A DNA stretch of 64,000 nt, from NCBI RefSeq assembly GCF_000372725.1, contig NW_005201392.1, forward strand, positions 477,094 through 541,093. Reading direction: 5' to 3'. The notes beneath the pieces are model-generated. The model saw nothing but the letters and a program-made list of their open reading frames with translations, made no database searches and was not told the DNA's origin. Shown here piece by piece: positions 1 through 10,072 of the stretch. A program made the translations under genes and the position numbers. The DNA comes from Emiliania huxleyi CCMP1516. Taxonomy: Eukaryota > Haptophyta > Isochrysidales > Noelaerhabdaceae. Numbering within the stretch: the stretch's first letter is position 1; each line of letters opens with the position of its first letter.

Positions 1-502
1 CGCCGTTTGTTATGCCGAGCGAGGCCATGGATCTGAGACCTGCCGCTGAAGCTCCGAGAGCTGAAAGTCGGCGTGGTGGCCGCTGGTGGCCTGAGTGGCG
101 GAGTGGAATGAGAGGCGAGTTTTACAGAGAGGCATCGGTGGGAGAGAAATCAGCCCGAAGGAGCGGCTGGAGTGCACGAGACCGTGCCTGCTGGAGGAAG
201 AGGAAGCCGACGGCGCCGGTGAGGAACACAAAGCCGCCGACGAGAAGAGCAACGCAGATCGGGAAGAAGGGAGCAGTGGGAGGCGTGTGCGTCACGACGA
301 CTGGCGTCGAAGCCTTCATCGGAAGTTCAAGCAAAACTTCACAGCGACTCCCGCGAGGACAAAAGAATTCTTAAGAGACAAGCCTCTCTCACAGCACACT
401 GGCACGACAAAAGAAGAATTTTACCAGGCTCCCTCGCACAACACTGGGCACGGGACTCCCTAGGGTGGGCGACGGCTAGCGCATCACACTCCTCTCCTTA
501 AA

Positions 503-580
503 ATCCCTGTGTGGTGGCGGCGTGCCGTCCTCCCATCCCTCCCTTGGGCTGTCTGTTTTCTTTCTTTCTTTCTTTGGGCA
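503..580. repeat. Dispersed pyrimidine-rich repeat, copy 1
   Basis: This block has the core CTCCCATCCCTCCCTTGGG followed by a (TTTC)n run. It recurs almost unchanged at 44463-44530, with a partial second unit to 44575, and in weaker form near 675-730 and 53118-53185. The copies lie in intergenic or gene-edge DNA. It is probably part of a transposable-element family. Confidence 0.6.
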
Positions 581-1117
581 CGGGACTGGCGCGCACTGGC
601 ACTAACACAGAAGAATATCCAGTGCGCACCAGTGTCCCTTCGTCCTTCCAAAATCCTGCTCGTGCAGGTGGGGATCCTGTCCTCCTCCCCCATCCCTCGT
701 TTGCCTTTTTCTTTTCTTTCTTCTTCGGAGGTGGGGGGGGCGGCGCGGCGCGGCTCCGAGATAGCGCGAGATGGCCCGAGATTGCGCGGCGCGGCTCGAG
801 ATCGACCGAGAGATCGCGCGGTTCTGCAGCACCTCGGCATATCTCGGGCTCGGCGAGGTGGATGGGTTGGGCCGCAAGTTGGGGGCGAGGGGGCGACAGT
901 GCTCAGTGCGGTAGATCGGTCAGCTCGGGGCGCAAGAGGTGGCCTGTGAGCCATCCGGCTTACTTACTCGACCGGCTTACACACACCCTGCGTTCTCGCA
1001 CATGGTCATGGAGTGCGAGGCACCTCGATCCTGTACCGTGCGTGTTTGTTATGACCCCCCCAATGAGCTGGATGCACTCGAAGACTCGCTCTACATGTAC
1101 ATGTTGCGCCATGCGGA

Positions 1118-1150
1118 ATCGACCCTATCCAGTGCTCAAGTGCTCAAGGT
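1118..1150. repeat. Short dispersed repeat (CGGAATCGACCC... block), copy 1
   Basis: About 33 bp, including the tandem AGTGCTCAAGTGCTCAAGG, recur at 53932-53962 and 60096-60132. Those two copies form the right-hand edges of the larger dispersed repeat family, so this copy may be a solo end fragment. Confidence 0.55.
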
Positions 1151-1347
1151 AACTCGTCTATGTGGTCTGTCGCCATCCCAAACTGTAATACGCGAAGCTC
1201 AAAATCGCGGCTTTATTTACCGCGAGAGAGCAACATTTAAGTTTTGTTTTAGGTTGTGGATGGAACATTTAAGTGGATCCAAGTCGCGCGCGGCTCCAAA
1301 GGAGATTGCCACCTCGAGAACCTCGAGAGACTTTTTTTTTCGCAGAG

Positions 1348-1382
1348 GGCAAGATTAATACGCGACATACATTAATCTTGCC
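1348..1382. repeat. Perfect 12-bp inverted repeat (hairpin)
   Basis: GGCAAGATTAAT and its exact reverse complement are separated by 11 bases. It lies in AT-rich DNA about 180 bp upstream of the secreted 2OG-like gene. It could be the end of a small element or a structured 5' region. Confidence 0.5.
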
Positions 1383-1562
1383 GCAACAGTAATATTACGC
1401 GACAACAGTAATACGACAACAATGAGAGATAGGTGCTTACTAAGCTCTAAGTACGTAGAATGAGAGCGAGACTCAATGACAACATTTACTACGCGCGACA
1501 ACATTTACATTTACTACGCGAAGCAGCTCCAAATCGCGACCGCTTTGTCTGGGCAGCCACAT

Positions 1563-3209
1563 ATGCGGCCGCGAGACTATGCAGTAGTAACGTTGGCGCT
1601 CACCATCTGCGTGCACGCCCTCCCTGATTTCCGGCCCGTTGAGAAGCGCGAGGAGGTGAACAGCAAAATCTTTCCGACAAACGCTGTCGCCGACGCAGAT
1701 GCGGATCAAGGGGAGAAGCATGAGAGGTACCTGCCCACAGCCAAGGCGACGAAGCCCAAGGCACACCAGGCTTTTGGAAAGGTCCCCGCCGTCCGTGGGA
1801 CGCCCTGCTCCGCTGCTTGCGAAGGCGACCCGAGTGCAGAGGCGTGTGCCTCGTGCTGCCGCTCGGCGCCGCACGAGATTGATTGGCATTGCGGCGGCGA
1901 CCAGCCGGTCGGATGCTGCTTGGGCGAGTGGAAAGAGGCGTGCTGGGACGTCGGCTCGGACGAGAACAACGGCCACGCCTGCAACCAGTGCGGACCCGCA
2001 CGACCTGCCTGCTCCGTGAGCAATCCGTGCGCGAGCGACGCCTTTTGCAACTTTGACAACGGCGACAGCGGCTTCTGCGAGGCGTGCTCTGATTGCACGA
2101 GCGCCGGATCCACGTGCGACACGTGCGGACTGCCCGCTGCCGGCGCGAGCGACTGCAACAGCGCGTGCGAGCCAGCCAGCTCCAGACCGACGGCCACCTG
2201 CGTTTCCAGCATCTGCAGCTGCGAATGCACGCTTCATGCTACAGCGATTCTTGATCCTGATGAGTTCTTTACGGATAATTTTGCGGAATGCCTTGAGGAG
2301 TTCCTTGCCGCACCAGTTTGTGATCCCAACCAGAAGAAGTCCAAGGCATGCGGCAACGGTCGCCGCCTTGAGGCTGGCGACTACACCCTCTCCCTCGGCC
2401 AGGCGCTTGCCGCCGTCGAGGAGCTGGGCGGTGATCTCAACGCGACCGCCACGCACAAGTTCGCCTTGCTCCGCGAGGAGCAGTGCGACCGCCTAGCCGC
2501 CTTTGCCGACGAGGAGGAGAGGGAGGGCCACGCTCATCTTCCCCGCCTGAAGCTGGCGGAACTCGTTGGGGAGGACGGCGCTAGGCAGCTCTTCGCCTTC
2601 TTCAAGGACCACACGGAGGGGGCCCGCATCACCAACATATTCATCCGCAAGATGCGCAGCGATGTTGGTACCCACCTCAAGCTCCACAAGGACACCGACA
2701 CCAACATCCTCAAGGTCTACCTGGGCGGCGAGTTTGAGGGCGGGGAGAGCATCGGCGTCAACGAGCAGAGCGGGCTGCAGGTCTTCCCAAGCACGAAAGG
2801 GTCCGGGCTGGGTAGGGAGTCTGTGCCCGGGCGGTGTCCGGTGTGGAGTCTCTCTCTGATCCCACCTGTGATGTTGGGTGTGAGGTTGTGGCGGCTTCGA
2901 ACCCAAGGGGGGGAGCTGATCCCACTCAGTAACCAACTCTCAGGGGCAGTAGGTGGGCGAGCTTCAAGCGCGCTCATCTCGAACGACAAGGCGTCGCTAC
3001 GCGCGGTCTTCCGCGGGGGGAGCGTCGTCGACGGGTGCGGGACCGCGGCGCAGCCAGCGCTGCGGCGATGCCTCCGGCTGTTTGCGGCGGGCGGCTTGCT
3101 GCGCGCCGAGATGGCGAAAAACTCGTCTCGTCGCACACCAAGGGCTTATGCTCTGGCGAGATGTGAGGCGCATGCGCCCAGGTGCCAGGAGGGGAGGGGG
3201 CATGTGTAA
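1563..3209 (+). CDS. Secreted Cys-rich protein with 2OG-Fe(II) oxygenase-like domain (3' end uncertain)
   Basis: The chosen ATG at 1563 opens a signal-peptide-like N-terminus (hydrophobic core VVTLALTICVHA). Residues ~80-230 are very Cys-rich with repeated CxxC/CxC spacing, typical of extracellular disulfide domains. Residues ~250-415 resemble the prolyl-4-hydroxylase fold: the first iron-binding pair is visible as HKDTD, followed by YLGGEFEGGE. The reading frame runs to 3209, but from about 2812 the sequence looks intronic (GTAGGG donor, pyrimidine-rich stretch ending in CAG near 2940-2953). I could not find the exon with the distal His and the 2OG-binding Arg. The gene is therefore either broken at its 3' end or has an exon I missed. 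Secretion would fit a wall or scale protein hydroxylase; the substrate is unknown. Confidence 0.55.
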   Translation: MRPRDYAVVTLALTICVHALPDFRPVEKREEVNSKIFPTNAVADADADQGEKHERYLPTAKATKPKAHQAFGKVPAVRGTPCSAACEGDPSAEACASCCRSAPHEIDWHCGGDQPVGCCLGEWKEACWDVGSDENNGHACNQCGPARPACSVSNPCASDAFCNFDNGDSGFCEACSDCTSAGSTCDTCGLPAAGASDCNSACEPASSRPTATCVSSICSCECTLHATAILDPDEFFTDNFAECLEEFLAAPVCDPNQKKSKACGNGRRLEAGDYTLSLGQALAAVEELGGDLNATATHKFALLREEQCDRLAAFADEEEREGHAHLPRLKLAELVGEDGARQLFAFFKDHTEGARITNIFIRKMRSDVGTHLKLHKDTDTNILKVYLGGEFEGGESIGVNEQSGLQVFPSTKGSGLGRESVPGRCPVWSLSLIPPVMLGVRLWRLRTQGGELIPLSNQLSGAVGGRASSALISNDKASLRAVFRGGSVVDGCGTAAQPALRRCLRLFAAGGLLRAEMAKNSSRRTPRAYALARCEAHAPRCQEGRGHV

Positions 3210-3272
3210 CGACGCTGCTAGAGATGCCTTTCGGGGCCCAGAGATAAAACTTCTGATGCCATGCGTGACCTA

Positions 3273-3396
3273 GTAGTGTCCCCAGCTATGGGCGTGTCCA
3301 CGTTGGAGCCAGGTGTGGTGTGGGTGCGAGAATAGCTCCGCCGTTCATGGAGGCAACCGATGCGAGTGTCGACTGGTGTGTGTCGTCGTGGTTTGG
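3273..3396 (+). repeat. Dispersed ~125-bp repeat, copy 1
   Basis: The block around GCTATGGGCGTGTCCACGTT is present in inverted orientation at 44780-44917. The match covers nearly the whole ~125 bp with scattered substitutions and small indels. Neither copy encodes an obvious protein. Confidence 0.7.
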
Positions 3397-3421
3397 TATC
3401 AAGAATACTCACTCACTCACT

Positions 3422-3560
3422 CGGTATCGGGTTGCGGGCAAGAGAGCCCTAGCCCTGGGGGATGCGCGTTCGCAGGGAAGGTCGCAGGGATGGGCCGTAA
3501 AGTAAACACGGTTCTCCGATTAGCTCTGCGCTGCGGGTTTCCCCTAGCAGCGGAACGCCC
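3422..3560 (+). repeat. Dispersed ~135-bp repeat, copy 1
   Basis: The block starting TCGGGTTGCGGGCAAGAGAG and running through GTAAACACGGTTCTCCGA to GAACGCCC recurs in the same orientation at 15327-15453, with small indels. At 15.3 kb it directly follows another dispersed repeat, so the two may belong to one composite element. Confidence 0.7.
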
Positions 3561-4139
3561 GGCGGAGGCGGCGGAGGCGCTGGATCGGGCCGCTGCCAGC
3601 GCGTCTCCCGCGTGCTCGTGTTAATGTAGTAGGCGCTGCCGTCCGGCGCCGTCGCCTCAATCCAGCCGTCGGCAAGCGGCGGTCAAGCCTGGTCCATGGC
3701 CGGGCAGGCGCGCCGCAGGCGAAGCGCTCTCGCGGCCTTGTGCCCTCGTCACGCTCGGCTCGGCTCGTTCACGGGACCACGTTTACCTGCCCTCACGTGG
3801 GCTCCGTTTACCTCTACCTCCGGCGGTCTGAGACAGGCTTACCTTTACCTGAGGCCCCCCACGCCAGCCCTACCTCTACCTGCGCCCCCGCCGCGCCCCG
3901 CCCTCAGAGCCGACACCAACGTGCCAAGCATTGAAGAAAGGAAAAAAGGCTCGCCAAACGCCGTGAGCGGCGAGGCGGCGCCGCGGAATGCGCCAGTCCG
4001 TGCAGAGCGTTTTGTGCACACGCCCGCACAGATCACAGATCACAAAGCCGCAGGCGAAAGGGCGCATGTGGCACACGTGCCGGGGGGTGGGGCGCGTGGG
4101 GAGGAGTGCAGGAGTCCAGGGGTGGGGTCTGGAGGCGCT

Positions 4140-5507
4140 TCAGCCAAGGCGTGCGGCGCGCGCCAAGACGTTGAAAGGGAACCAAAAGTGGTCCGAGCCG
4201 CCCGACGGGTGCTCGAGCTCCGCCGCCTGCAGCTCCTGCGAGATCTTGCGGATGCGCAGCCCGGCGCCGCGGTGCCGCTCCTCGAAGTAGTCAACCATGT
4301 CCTCGTTCCATTCGACCGCCTCCGAGGCGCCTGGCGCGCGCTGCTCGCACGCCTGCTTGACCTCGCCCATCTCGCCGCAGATGCGCACCGCCATCTCCGC
4401 CTTGAGGTCGGTGTACTTGACGTTCGACGCGGACAGGCGGACCAGCCGCTTCTTTGCGCGCGGCGTGTCGTCGCAGAACTGCACCTCGCGGAAGGACTGC
4501 GCGTAGATGATTGCGCCGCGCGGGTGTCCGAGCAGCAGCGGCTCCTACAGGCTCGGGCGCCACCCCGCGTGATCTGCGGGCAATCTCGCCCAATCTCGGC
4601 CAATCTCGGCCAATCTCGGCGGCTCCTTCTCGACCACGTCGACCAGGAAGGCGCGCGTCATGCGCGGGAAGCGGATCAGAGAGAGCAGCTGCTCGAGCTC
4701 GGCCTCCGACGGAGCGGGCTGCTGGTGGCGCGCCCACGCAACCATCGCCTGGAAGGCCGCGTCCTCGCTCTCGACGTTCAGGTTCATGTCGGCGAGCAGC
4801 GTCGCCAGCCGGGCGTGAGGCAGCGAGAGGAAGAGCGACTCCGGGCTCGACTGCAGCTTCTCAAAATCGCGCGTCGCCGACTCCCGCGCGTGCTCCTGCA
4901 GCTCGGCGAGGCCAAGCCGCTCGGCGAGCTCCCAGATCGCGAGGCAGTTGGAGGGCTGCAGCCGCTCCTTGAGCGCCTGTCGCATGCATTCATTCTTCAC
5001 GACGAGTGACTCCTAGTGGCTGCGCCGCAGCCGTTTGAGCGCCTGGGTGGTCGCGCGCAGCAGGTCCTCGACCTGGAGCCGCGACGCCGCCTGGAGCAGC
5101 TCGGTCAGCATCGTCTCGGGCAGGCCGCACTCGCCGGTGTACATGAACTCGAGCGCCGCGCCGAATACCTCGGGGGACATCCCCTCGAGCTGCGCCGGAC
5201 CGCCGTTCCGCTCGCGCATCACGACGCCCGCGCCCGAGTAGAGGCCCGCAAAGTAGCCGCTCGCCGCGGCGAGCACGTTGCGATGCCCGCTGAACGTCTC
5301 GGGGTCCACGACAATGGTGCAGTCGCACAGCGTGCCCTGCCGCCACTGCTCCACGAGCTTTGGCGGGTACCGATGCCCGCCCGAGACGGTCACCTTGAAC
5401 GCCGCGTCGCGCGAGGGGCCCGCGCCGTCCGGATCGTTGTGCCGCGAGCGCTTCCGCCGGGAGCGGGAGGAGTCGGACATGTGATTCGGCGGCTTTCTCT
5501 TTTTCAT
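4140..5507 (-). CDS. BTB/BACK domain protein
   Basis: This is a BTB-BACK protein, a family that commonly acts as a substrate adaptor for cullin-3 E3 ligases. Translation on the minus strand from the ATG at 5505-5507 (MKKRK; a second Met follows 9 residues later) gives a basic N-terminus and then a BTB domain (TLCDCTIVVDP...GHRNVLAAASGYFAGLYSG...ALEFMYTGE). A second exon from about 5000 gives the BACK domain (LQPSNCLAIWELAERLGL, then MTRAFLVDVVEKEP). A third exon ends at 4140. No Kelch repeats are seen; the C-terminal part looks like a divergent beta-rich domain. The intron at about 4542-4635 is made largely of CCGAGATTGG tandem units. The gene is head-to-head with the RING-cullin gene, about 200 bp apart, so the pair may share a promoter. 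Confidence 0.75.
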
Positions 5508-5714
5508 GGTACTCGCAGAGTGTGGGTAAACGAAAGTACCGTATTCGGTACTATCAAGAAAGACGCCGAAAAAAGTCCGACCATCCACGACGAGCCGAGG
5601 GTGGTCGCTTTGCGCGGTGGGTTGCTTGGCTGGAGAGGTTGTTTGGCCGCTCCCTCGTCGCACGTCGCTCGCGCCTCGATTTCCCTCGACCCCGGCCGTC
5701 CCCCCGTTTCCAGC
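5508..5714. promoter_or_regulatory. Divergent intergenic region between BTB and RING-cullin genes
   Basis: About 200 bp separate two start codons that point away from each other. The stretch is locally AT-richer around 5520-5585, including ACGAAAGTACCGTATTCGGT. No TATA box is evident. Shared regulation is inferred only from this geometry; both products belong to cullin-ligase families. Confidence 0.35.
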
Positions 5715-6509
5715 ATGCAGGGCGCTGCCCAGGGCGCCACCGCTCAACGCGTGCCGAAGCGCCTCCTCGATGATGTGTGGCGCGTGCGCGCCACCGACGA
5801 CGACTGCTGCGCAATCTGCCTGGAGGCCCCGGCGCAGCCGCTGATTTTGCTCTGCGGGCACATGTTTTGCCTCGACTGCTTCCAGACCTACGCCACGCAC
5901 GCGCGCGAGTACGACGACGAGTGCACGCGCTGCCCGACCTGTCGGAGCCCGCACGCGCCCCCGCCTGTCGGCCAGGTCGAGGCGGAGCAGGTCGAGCGCG
6001 GCGATGCGCTCTTGGCGCGCGCCATGCGCATGGATCGGAGCCGCCCCAACTTCTTGCCGCTCCTCGAGGGGGCGACCCGCTTCTACGTCGCGGCGCTGGA
6101 CTTGCACCCGTACTGCTCGAGGGCGCACGCCATGATCGGGTGGTGCCGGAAGGTCGCAGGAGAGGACTCGCTTGACGCGTTCGAGGACTCGGCGCGCGCT
6201 TGCCATGGCGCTCTGCCCGCGTTTGCCATCGTGACCCTGTGGAACCAGACGATCCTCGACTGGCTCGGAGAGAGCGAGAGCGCCCAGCGCATCGAGCTTG
6301 TGCGAGCCGGCGTGCGGGCTTGCAGCTGGCCGCAGGCTGTCCAGCGGGAGGCGGCGGGGACGGAGCTCCCTGTCGCGGAGAACGCCTACCGCAAGGCCTG
6401 CAGCGCCTTTGAAGACCTCACCTTGCCTCGGGTGCGCGAGCTGCTCGAGAACTTGCTGGCGGTCTCTACGCGCGGCGGCTGCGGCAGCAGCAGCGGCGGC
6501 GGCGGCGGC

Positions 6510-6542
<33 letters not shown>

Positions 6543-8708
6543 GGCGGCAGCAGCAGCAGCGGCGGCGGCGGCAGCAGCACTACCACCCTCTCGAGGCAGC
6601 ACTACCACCGCATGGTCGAGCTGTTTAGCCTCGTCCCGATCTATCTGCCGCTGATCGCAAACATCGTGCGCAAGCGCATCACCGACGCTGGCCTCGCGCT
6701 GGTCAAGAAGCAGTCAGCCAACGCCGAGGGCGACCTGATGGCGTACGTGCAGGAGCTGCTCGACCTCGACGGCGTGTACAGCGAGATCATCGGCTCGACG
6801 CCAGGCGAGGGCTACTTTAACGGCGACGCGACGTTTCTCAAGGCGGCGAGGGAGGCTTTCGAGGTCTTCGTCAACAAGGACATCGGCATGAGCGCCACCG
6901 CCGAGCTGCTCTCCACCTTCTGCGACAACCTGCTCAAAAAGTCGGGCGGCGGAGGCGGCGGCGGAGGCGGTGGCGGCGCAGGTGGCGCAGCTCCCCCCGC
7001 GGGGCTGAGCGCTGCCGAGGAGGCGGCTGCCGATCGGCACCTCTCTTCGGACCCCGAGCTGCGGCGGCTGTACCAGTCGGTGGTGGGTGGCGGGGCGCTC
7101 TCCACCGCCGACTTTTGGGCGCAGCGACGCGGGCTGCTGCGGGCGGCGATGCAGCGCGAGGGCCTCTCGACCCGGCGGCAGCAGCCCACCGACGCGGAGA
7201 GCTCGGCCGCCACGGCCGCCGCCGCGGGGTGCGAGCAGCCGGAGGCGAACGCCGCGACGGTGGCCTTCACGCTCACGCCGGCGATGATCGCGCGCATCTT
7301 TGAAAAGTACCCGAGGGTGCAGCGCTCGTTCCTCGACAATGTGCCGCACAACCTGTCGGAAGGCGCGTTCTGGCACCGCTACTTTCGGTCGCACGCAAAG
7401 AGGGAGGCGAGGCTCCGCGCCTCAGAGGCGCGCTTCCGCCGACCGAACCCTCCCCCTCCCCCCCCCACACCACCACCACCACCACCACCACCCACAGCCC
7501 GCCCTGCCCTCCCTGCCGCCACCTAGCCCACCGCCACCAGTCCAACCCCCACCCTCGCCGCCCCCACCATGCCCACCGCCGCCGTCGCTGCCGCCTCCAT
7601 CACCGCCCCCCCCCCCCCCCTCGCCGCCGCCCCCGTCCCCCCCTCCGAGTAGCTCTCGGACGAGGCGCTCGAGGACAAGCTCGAGAAGGTGGTGCGGCTC
7701 TTTGGCTACCTGTCCGACAAGGACATCTTCGTCGAGTTCTACAGGAAGCAGCTCGCGAAGCGGCTGCTCCTGGCGCGCTCAGTGGGCGCCAGCGCAGAGC
7801 GCTCGATGATCGCCAAGCTCAAGCTGCGGTGCGGCGCGCAGTTCACCTCGAAGCTGGAGGGCATGGTGACCGACATGAACCTGTCGCAGGACATCCAGTC
7901 CGCCTTCGCCGAGCACGTCAAGGACAAGGAGCTCGAGCTCGACACCGACCTGACGGTGCAGGTGCTCACCACCGGCTTCTGGCCACAGTACAAGTCGGAC
8001 GAGCTCAAGCTGCCAAAGGAGATGCTGCAGTGCGTCGAGACCTTCAAGGCCTTTTACGACTCGCACACCTCGCACCGCCGGCTGCGGTGGGTGCACTCGC
8101 TGGGCTCGGCGACCGTGGTGGGCAAGTTCACGGCCTCGGGGAAGAGCAAGGAGCACGACCTGCTCGTCTCCACCTACCAGGCCTGCATCCTGCTGCTCTT
8201 CAACGAGGCGGACTCGATGACCTTCTCCGACATCCAGGGCCACCTCAACCTGCCCGCCGAGGAGCTCAAGCGCTACGTGCTCTCGCTCTGCGGCGGCAAG
8301 TACAAGATCCTGACCAAGGACCCGGCCGGCAGGGAGGTCGCGCCGACCGACACGCTGAGCTGCAACGCCACCTTCTCCGACCGCCACCAGCGGATCAAGG
8401 TGCCGATGATCGCCCCCAAGATGACGCAGGAGGAGAAGGACGCGGCGCTGAAGCAGGCGGAGCTGGAGCGCAAGCATGTCGTCGAGTGGGCGATCATCAA
8501 GGTGATGATGCGCGAGAAGCGGGTGGAGCACGAGGATCTGGCTGAGCAGGCGCAGGCCTGGATCAGAACGAGGCCAAGCACGGGCTTTCACATGGCGAGG
8601 GATTACTTCGACGCGATGGTCGTGGACCTCATCCGCCGGGAGTACCTGGAGCCCGAGGCTCCCGAGCGTCCTCCCGGGAGTGGCAGCTTCTACAAGTACC
8701 TAGCTTGA
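5715..8708 (+). CDS. RING finger - cullin - BSD fusion protein
   Basis: One open frame from the ATG at 5715 encodes a C3HC4 RING (residues ~31-80: CAIC, CGHMFC, CPTC), a helical TPR-like region (~95-240) and a long Gly/Ser linker. A cullin repeat follows (~295-410: HYHRMVELFSLVP...FVNKDIGMSATAELLSTFCDNLLKK). Then come two segments like the BSD domains of TFIIH p62 (~445-470, DPELRRLYQSVV; ~515-560, LTPAMIARIFEKYP...NVPHNLSEGAFWHRYF). An intron, pyrimidine- and CCACC-rich and ending in TAG at 7652, leads to the cullin homology domain (LEDKLEKVVRLFGYLSDKD...FYRKQLAKRLL), a winged-helix and the family C-terminus YKYLA, with the stop at 8708. Ordinary cullins have only about ten residues where the BSD region sits. 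The usual neddylation lysine appears to be Met. It is probably an E3 scaffold with a built-in RING; the BSD part may tie it to transcription or repair complexes (inference). Confidence 0.8.
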
Positions 8709-8931
8709 TGGCTCCAGCGGTGGCCTGACTGACTGAGCATTACGATCCGTCCGGACAGCATTCGCCGCTGACGTACGTCACGTCGAGACGGTGGAGGTCG
8801 AGGGCCTCGCGTACGAAGTTGTGGACGGATCCGATCTGTGACGTACGATCCCGTATATACGTGCATGACGGAAATCGCTTGGCGTAGATTTCCGCGGTTT
8901 TTTGTGTATCATATCGATTACCCGCACAATT

Positions 8932-8994
8932 CAAAACGCTTTCTCGTCCCTCTTTCTCGTCCCCGACTATTCTTGACCGCGAGAAAGCGTTTTG
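8932..8994. repeat. Perfect 15-bp inverted repeat
   Basis: CAAAACGCTTTCTCG pairs exactly with CGAGAAAGCGTTTTG across a 33-bp loop that repeats CTTTCTCGTCCC. It lies about 230 bp past the cullin stop codon. It may mark the ends of a tiny mobile element or a 3' processing structure. Confidence 0.6.
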
Positions 8995-9000
8995 CCACGA

Positions 9001-9270
9001 CCCGCTTTGCGCCGCCGCCCTCAACGCCCGATACCGGTTAGAGCCGGCGGAGCGACGGCGGCCCAAAGGTGCGGCCGCCGGCGACCTCACACGGCGTCAA
9101 GCGCCGTAGAGACGGCCTCGAGAGCCGCCACCAGGTGTGCCACGACCGCGGCCGCGAGGCTCGTGGCGATGGGTGCGCCAGACCCGCTTTGCGCCGCCGC
9201 CCTCAACGCCCGATACTCGATCAGAGCCGGTGGGGCGACGGCGGCAGAGTTGCGGCCGCCGGCGACCTTC
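9001..9270. repeat. Spaced direct duplication of ~90 bp
   Basis: A unit beginning CGCTTTGCGCCGCCGCCCTC occurs at 9001-9090 and again at 9182-9270, with about 80-85% identity. The intervening ~90 bp are unrelated. No coding function is evident. Confidence 0.65.
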
Positions 9271-10072
9271 CCCTCGACCACGCCGCCGACCCGTCGACAA
9301 GCACGCGTGGACTGCCATCGAGAAGAAGGAGAAGGAGGGCGGCGCATCCGGAGCCCGCGGGCGCGGCGTGGGCGGGCGCGGGCGCGGGCGGGCGCGCGGG
9401 AACCCCGCCAGCGGAGGCGGCAATGCCTCTGGCGCTCTGGCGGCTCTGCAGGCGGCGCGCGGCGCGCCCCTCGCCGGTCTCCCGCACGCTCCTGAGGGCC
9501 GAGAGGGCCGAGAGGCGGGGTCGGTGACCCGGGGGCATGGGCGGTGCGGCCCGCGCCGCGCGCGGGCGCGTAGCAGCCCGTGAGGGCCGAGATCGGGTCT
9601 GTGCTTCGACGTAGCATGGGCCCCCGGAGGCCCATCTACAGCAGCGGCGAAGTGAGCGTGTTTGTGGTGTTGGTGTGCCGTCTGAGCTTGGATCTGTGAC
9701 TAAAGCCGCTTACCACTGATGGATCCCCACCCGAATAACACACAGTGAGCGCCCCAGCACTTCACTACGCCCTCCGCGCGAAATCGCTAGTGGTGCTTTG
9801 TGGCAGCACATTGTGCTTTGTGGCAGGCAGCACGGGTGCGGTGCCCGAGCGAGACCGCCCTCACGGCCGCCTGCCCGGTGCGCACCAGGCCGAGATGAAG
9901 AAGCACGTGGAGCAGATCCATGCGCCTGACCCTCAAACGAGCCCCCCCCAGGGTTAGCTATCCAGCCCGCAGCCCGTCCCGAGCATCTGTCACCGACAGT
10001 GCACAGCTTTTGCCCCGCCGCATTTCGCCCGCCGCAAAAAGGGGGCGACGGCGGGCGCGGCCCTCGCCGACA

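Larger units (their letters stand above)
1..1475. other. Unassigned 5' stretch with dispersed-repeat pieces
   Basis: I see no convincing gene here. A minus-strand reading frame at 122-334 carries one clear hydrophobic segment (FFPICVALLVGGFVFLTGA) that could be a transmembrane helix of a small or partial protein, but nothing supports its ends. The rest holds pieces of repeats found elsewhere in the window: a pyrimidine-rich block at 503-580 that recurs near 44463, and a short block at 1118-1150 that recurs near 53932 and 60096. A run of near-tandem GAGAT-type motifs lies at 755-830. Confidence 0.5.
3210..4139. other. Intergenic stretch with two dispersed repeats
   Basis: No supported gene. 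It contains an inverted copy of a repeat also found near 44.8 kb (3273-3396), a direct copy of a repeat also found near 15.3 kb (3422-3560), and a degenerate run of TTACCT / CTACCT motifs at about 3780-3890. The long open frames here are by-products of high GC. Confidence 0.5.
8709..10072. other. Gene-poor stretch with a hairpin and a tandem duplication
   Basis: No supported gene. It holds a perfect 15-bp stem (8932-8946 with 8980-8994) and two copies of a ~90-bp unit (9001-9090 and 9182-9270). A short frame at 9745-9957 (ends ...EMKKHVEQIHAPDP) could be an upstream exon of the next gene, but I cannot show a splice. Confidence 0.5.

Noticed and set aside
3696-5009. 437-codon plus-strand frame
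   Set aside because: It runs antisense to the BTB/BACK gene, is Arg/Ala-rich and has no domain; it is a shadow of GC-rich coding DNA.
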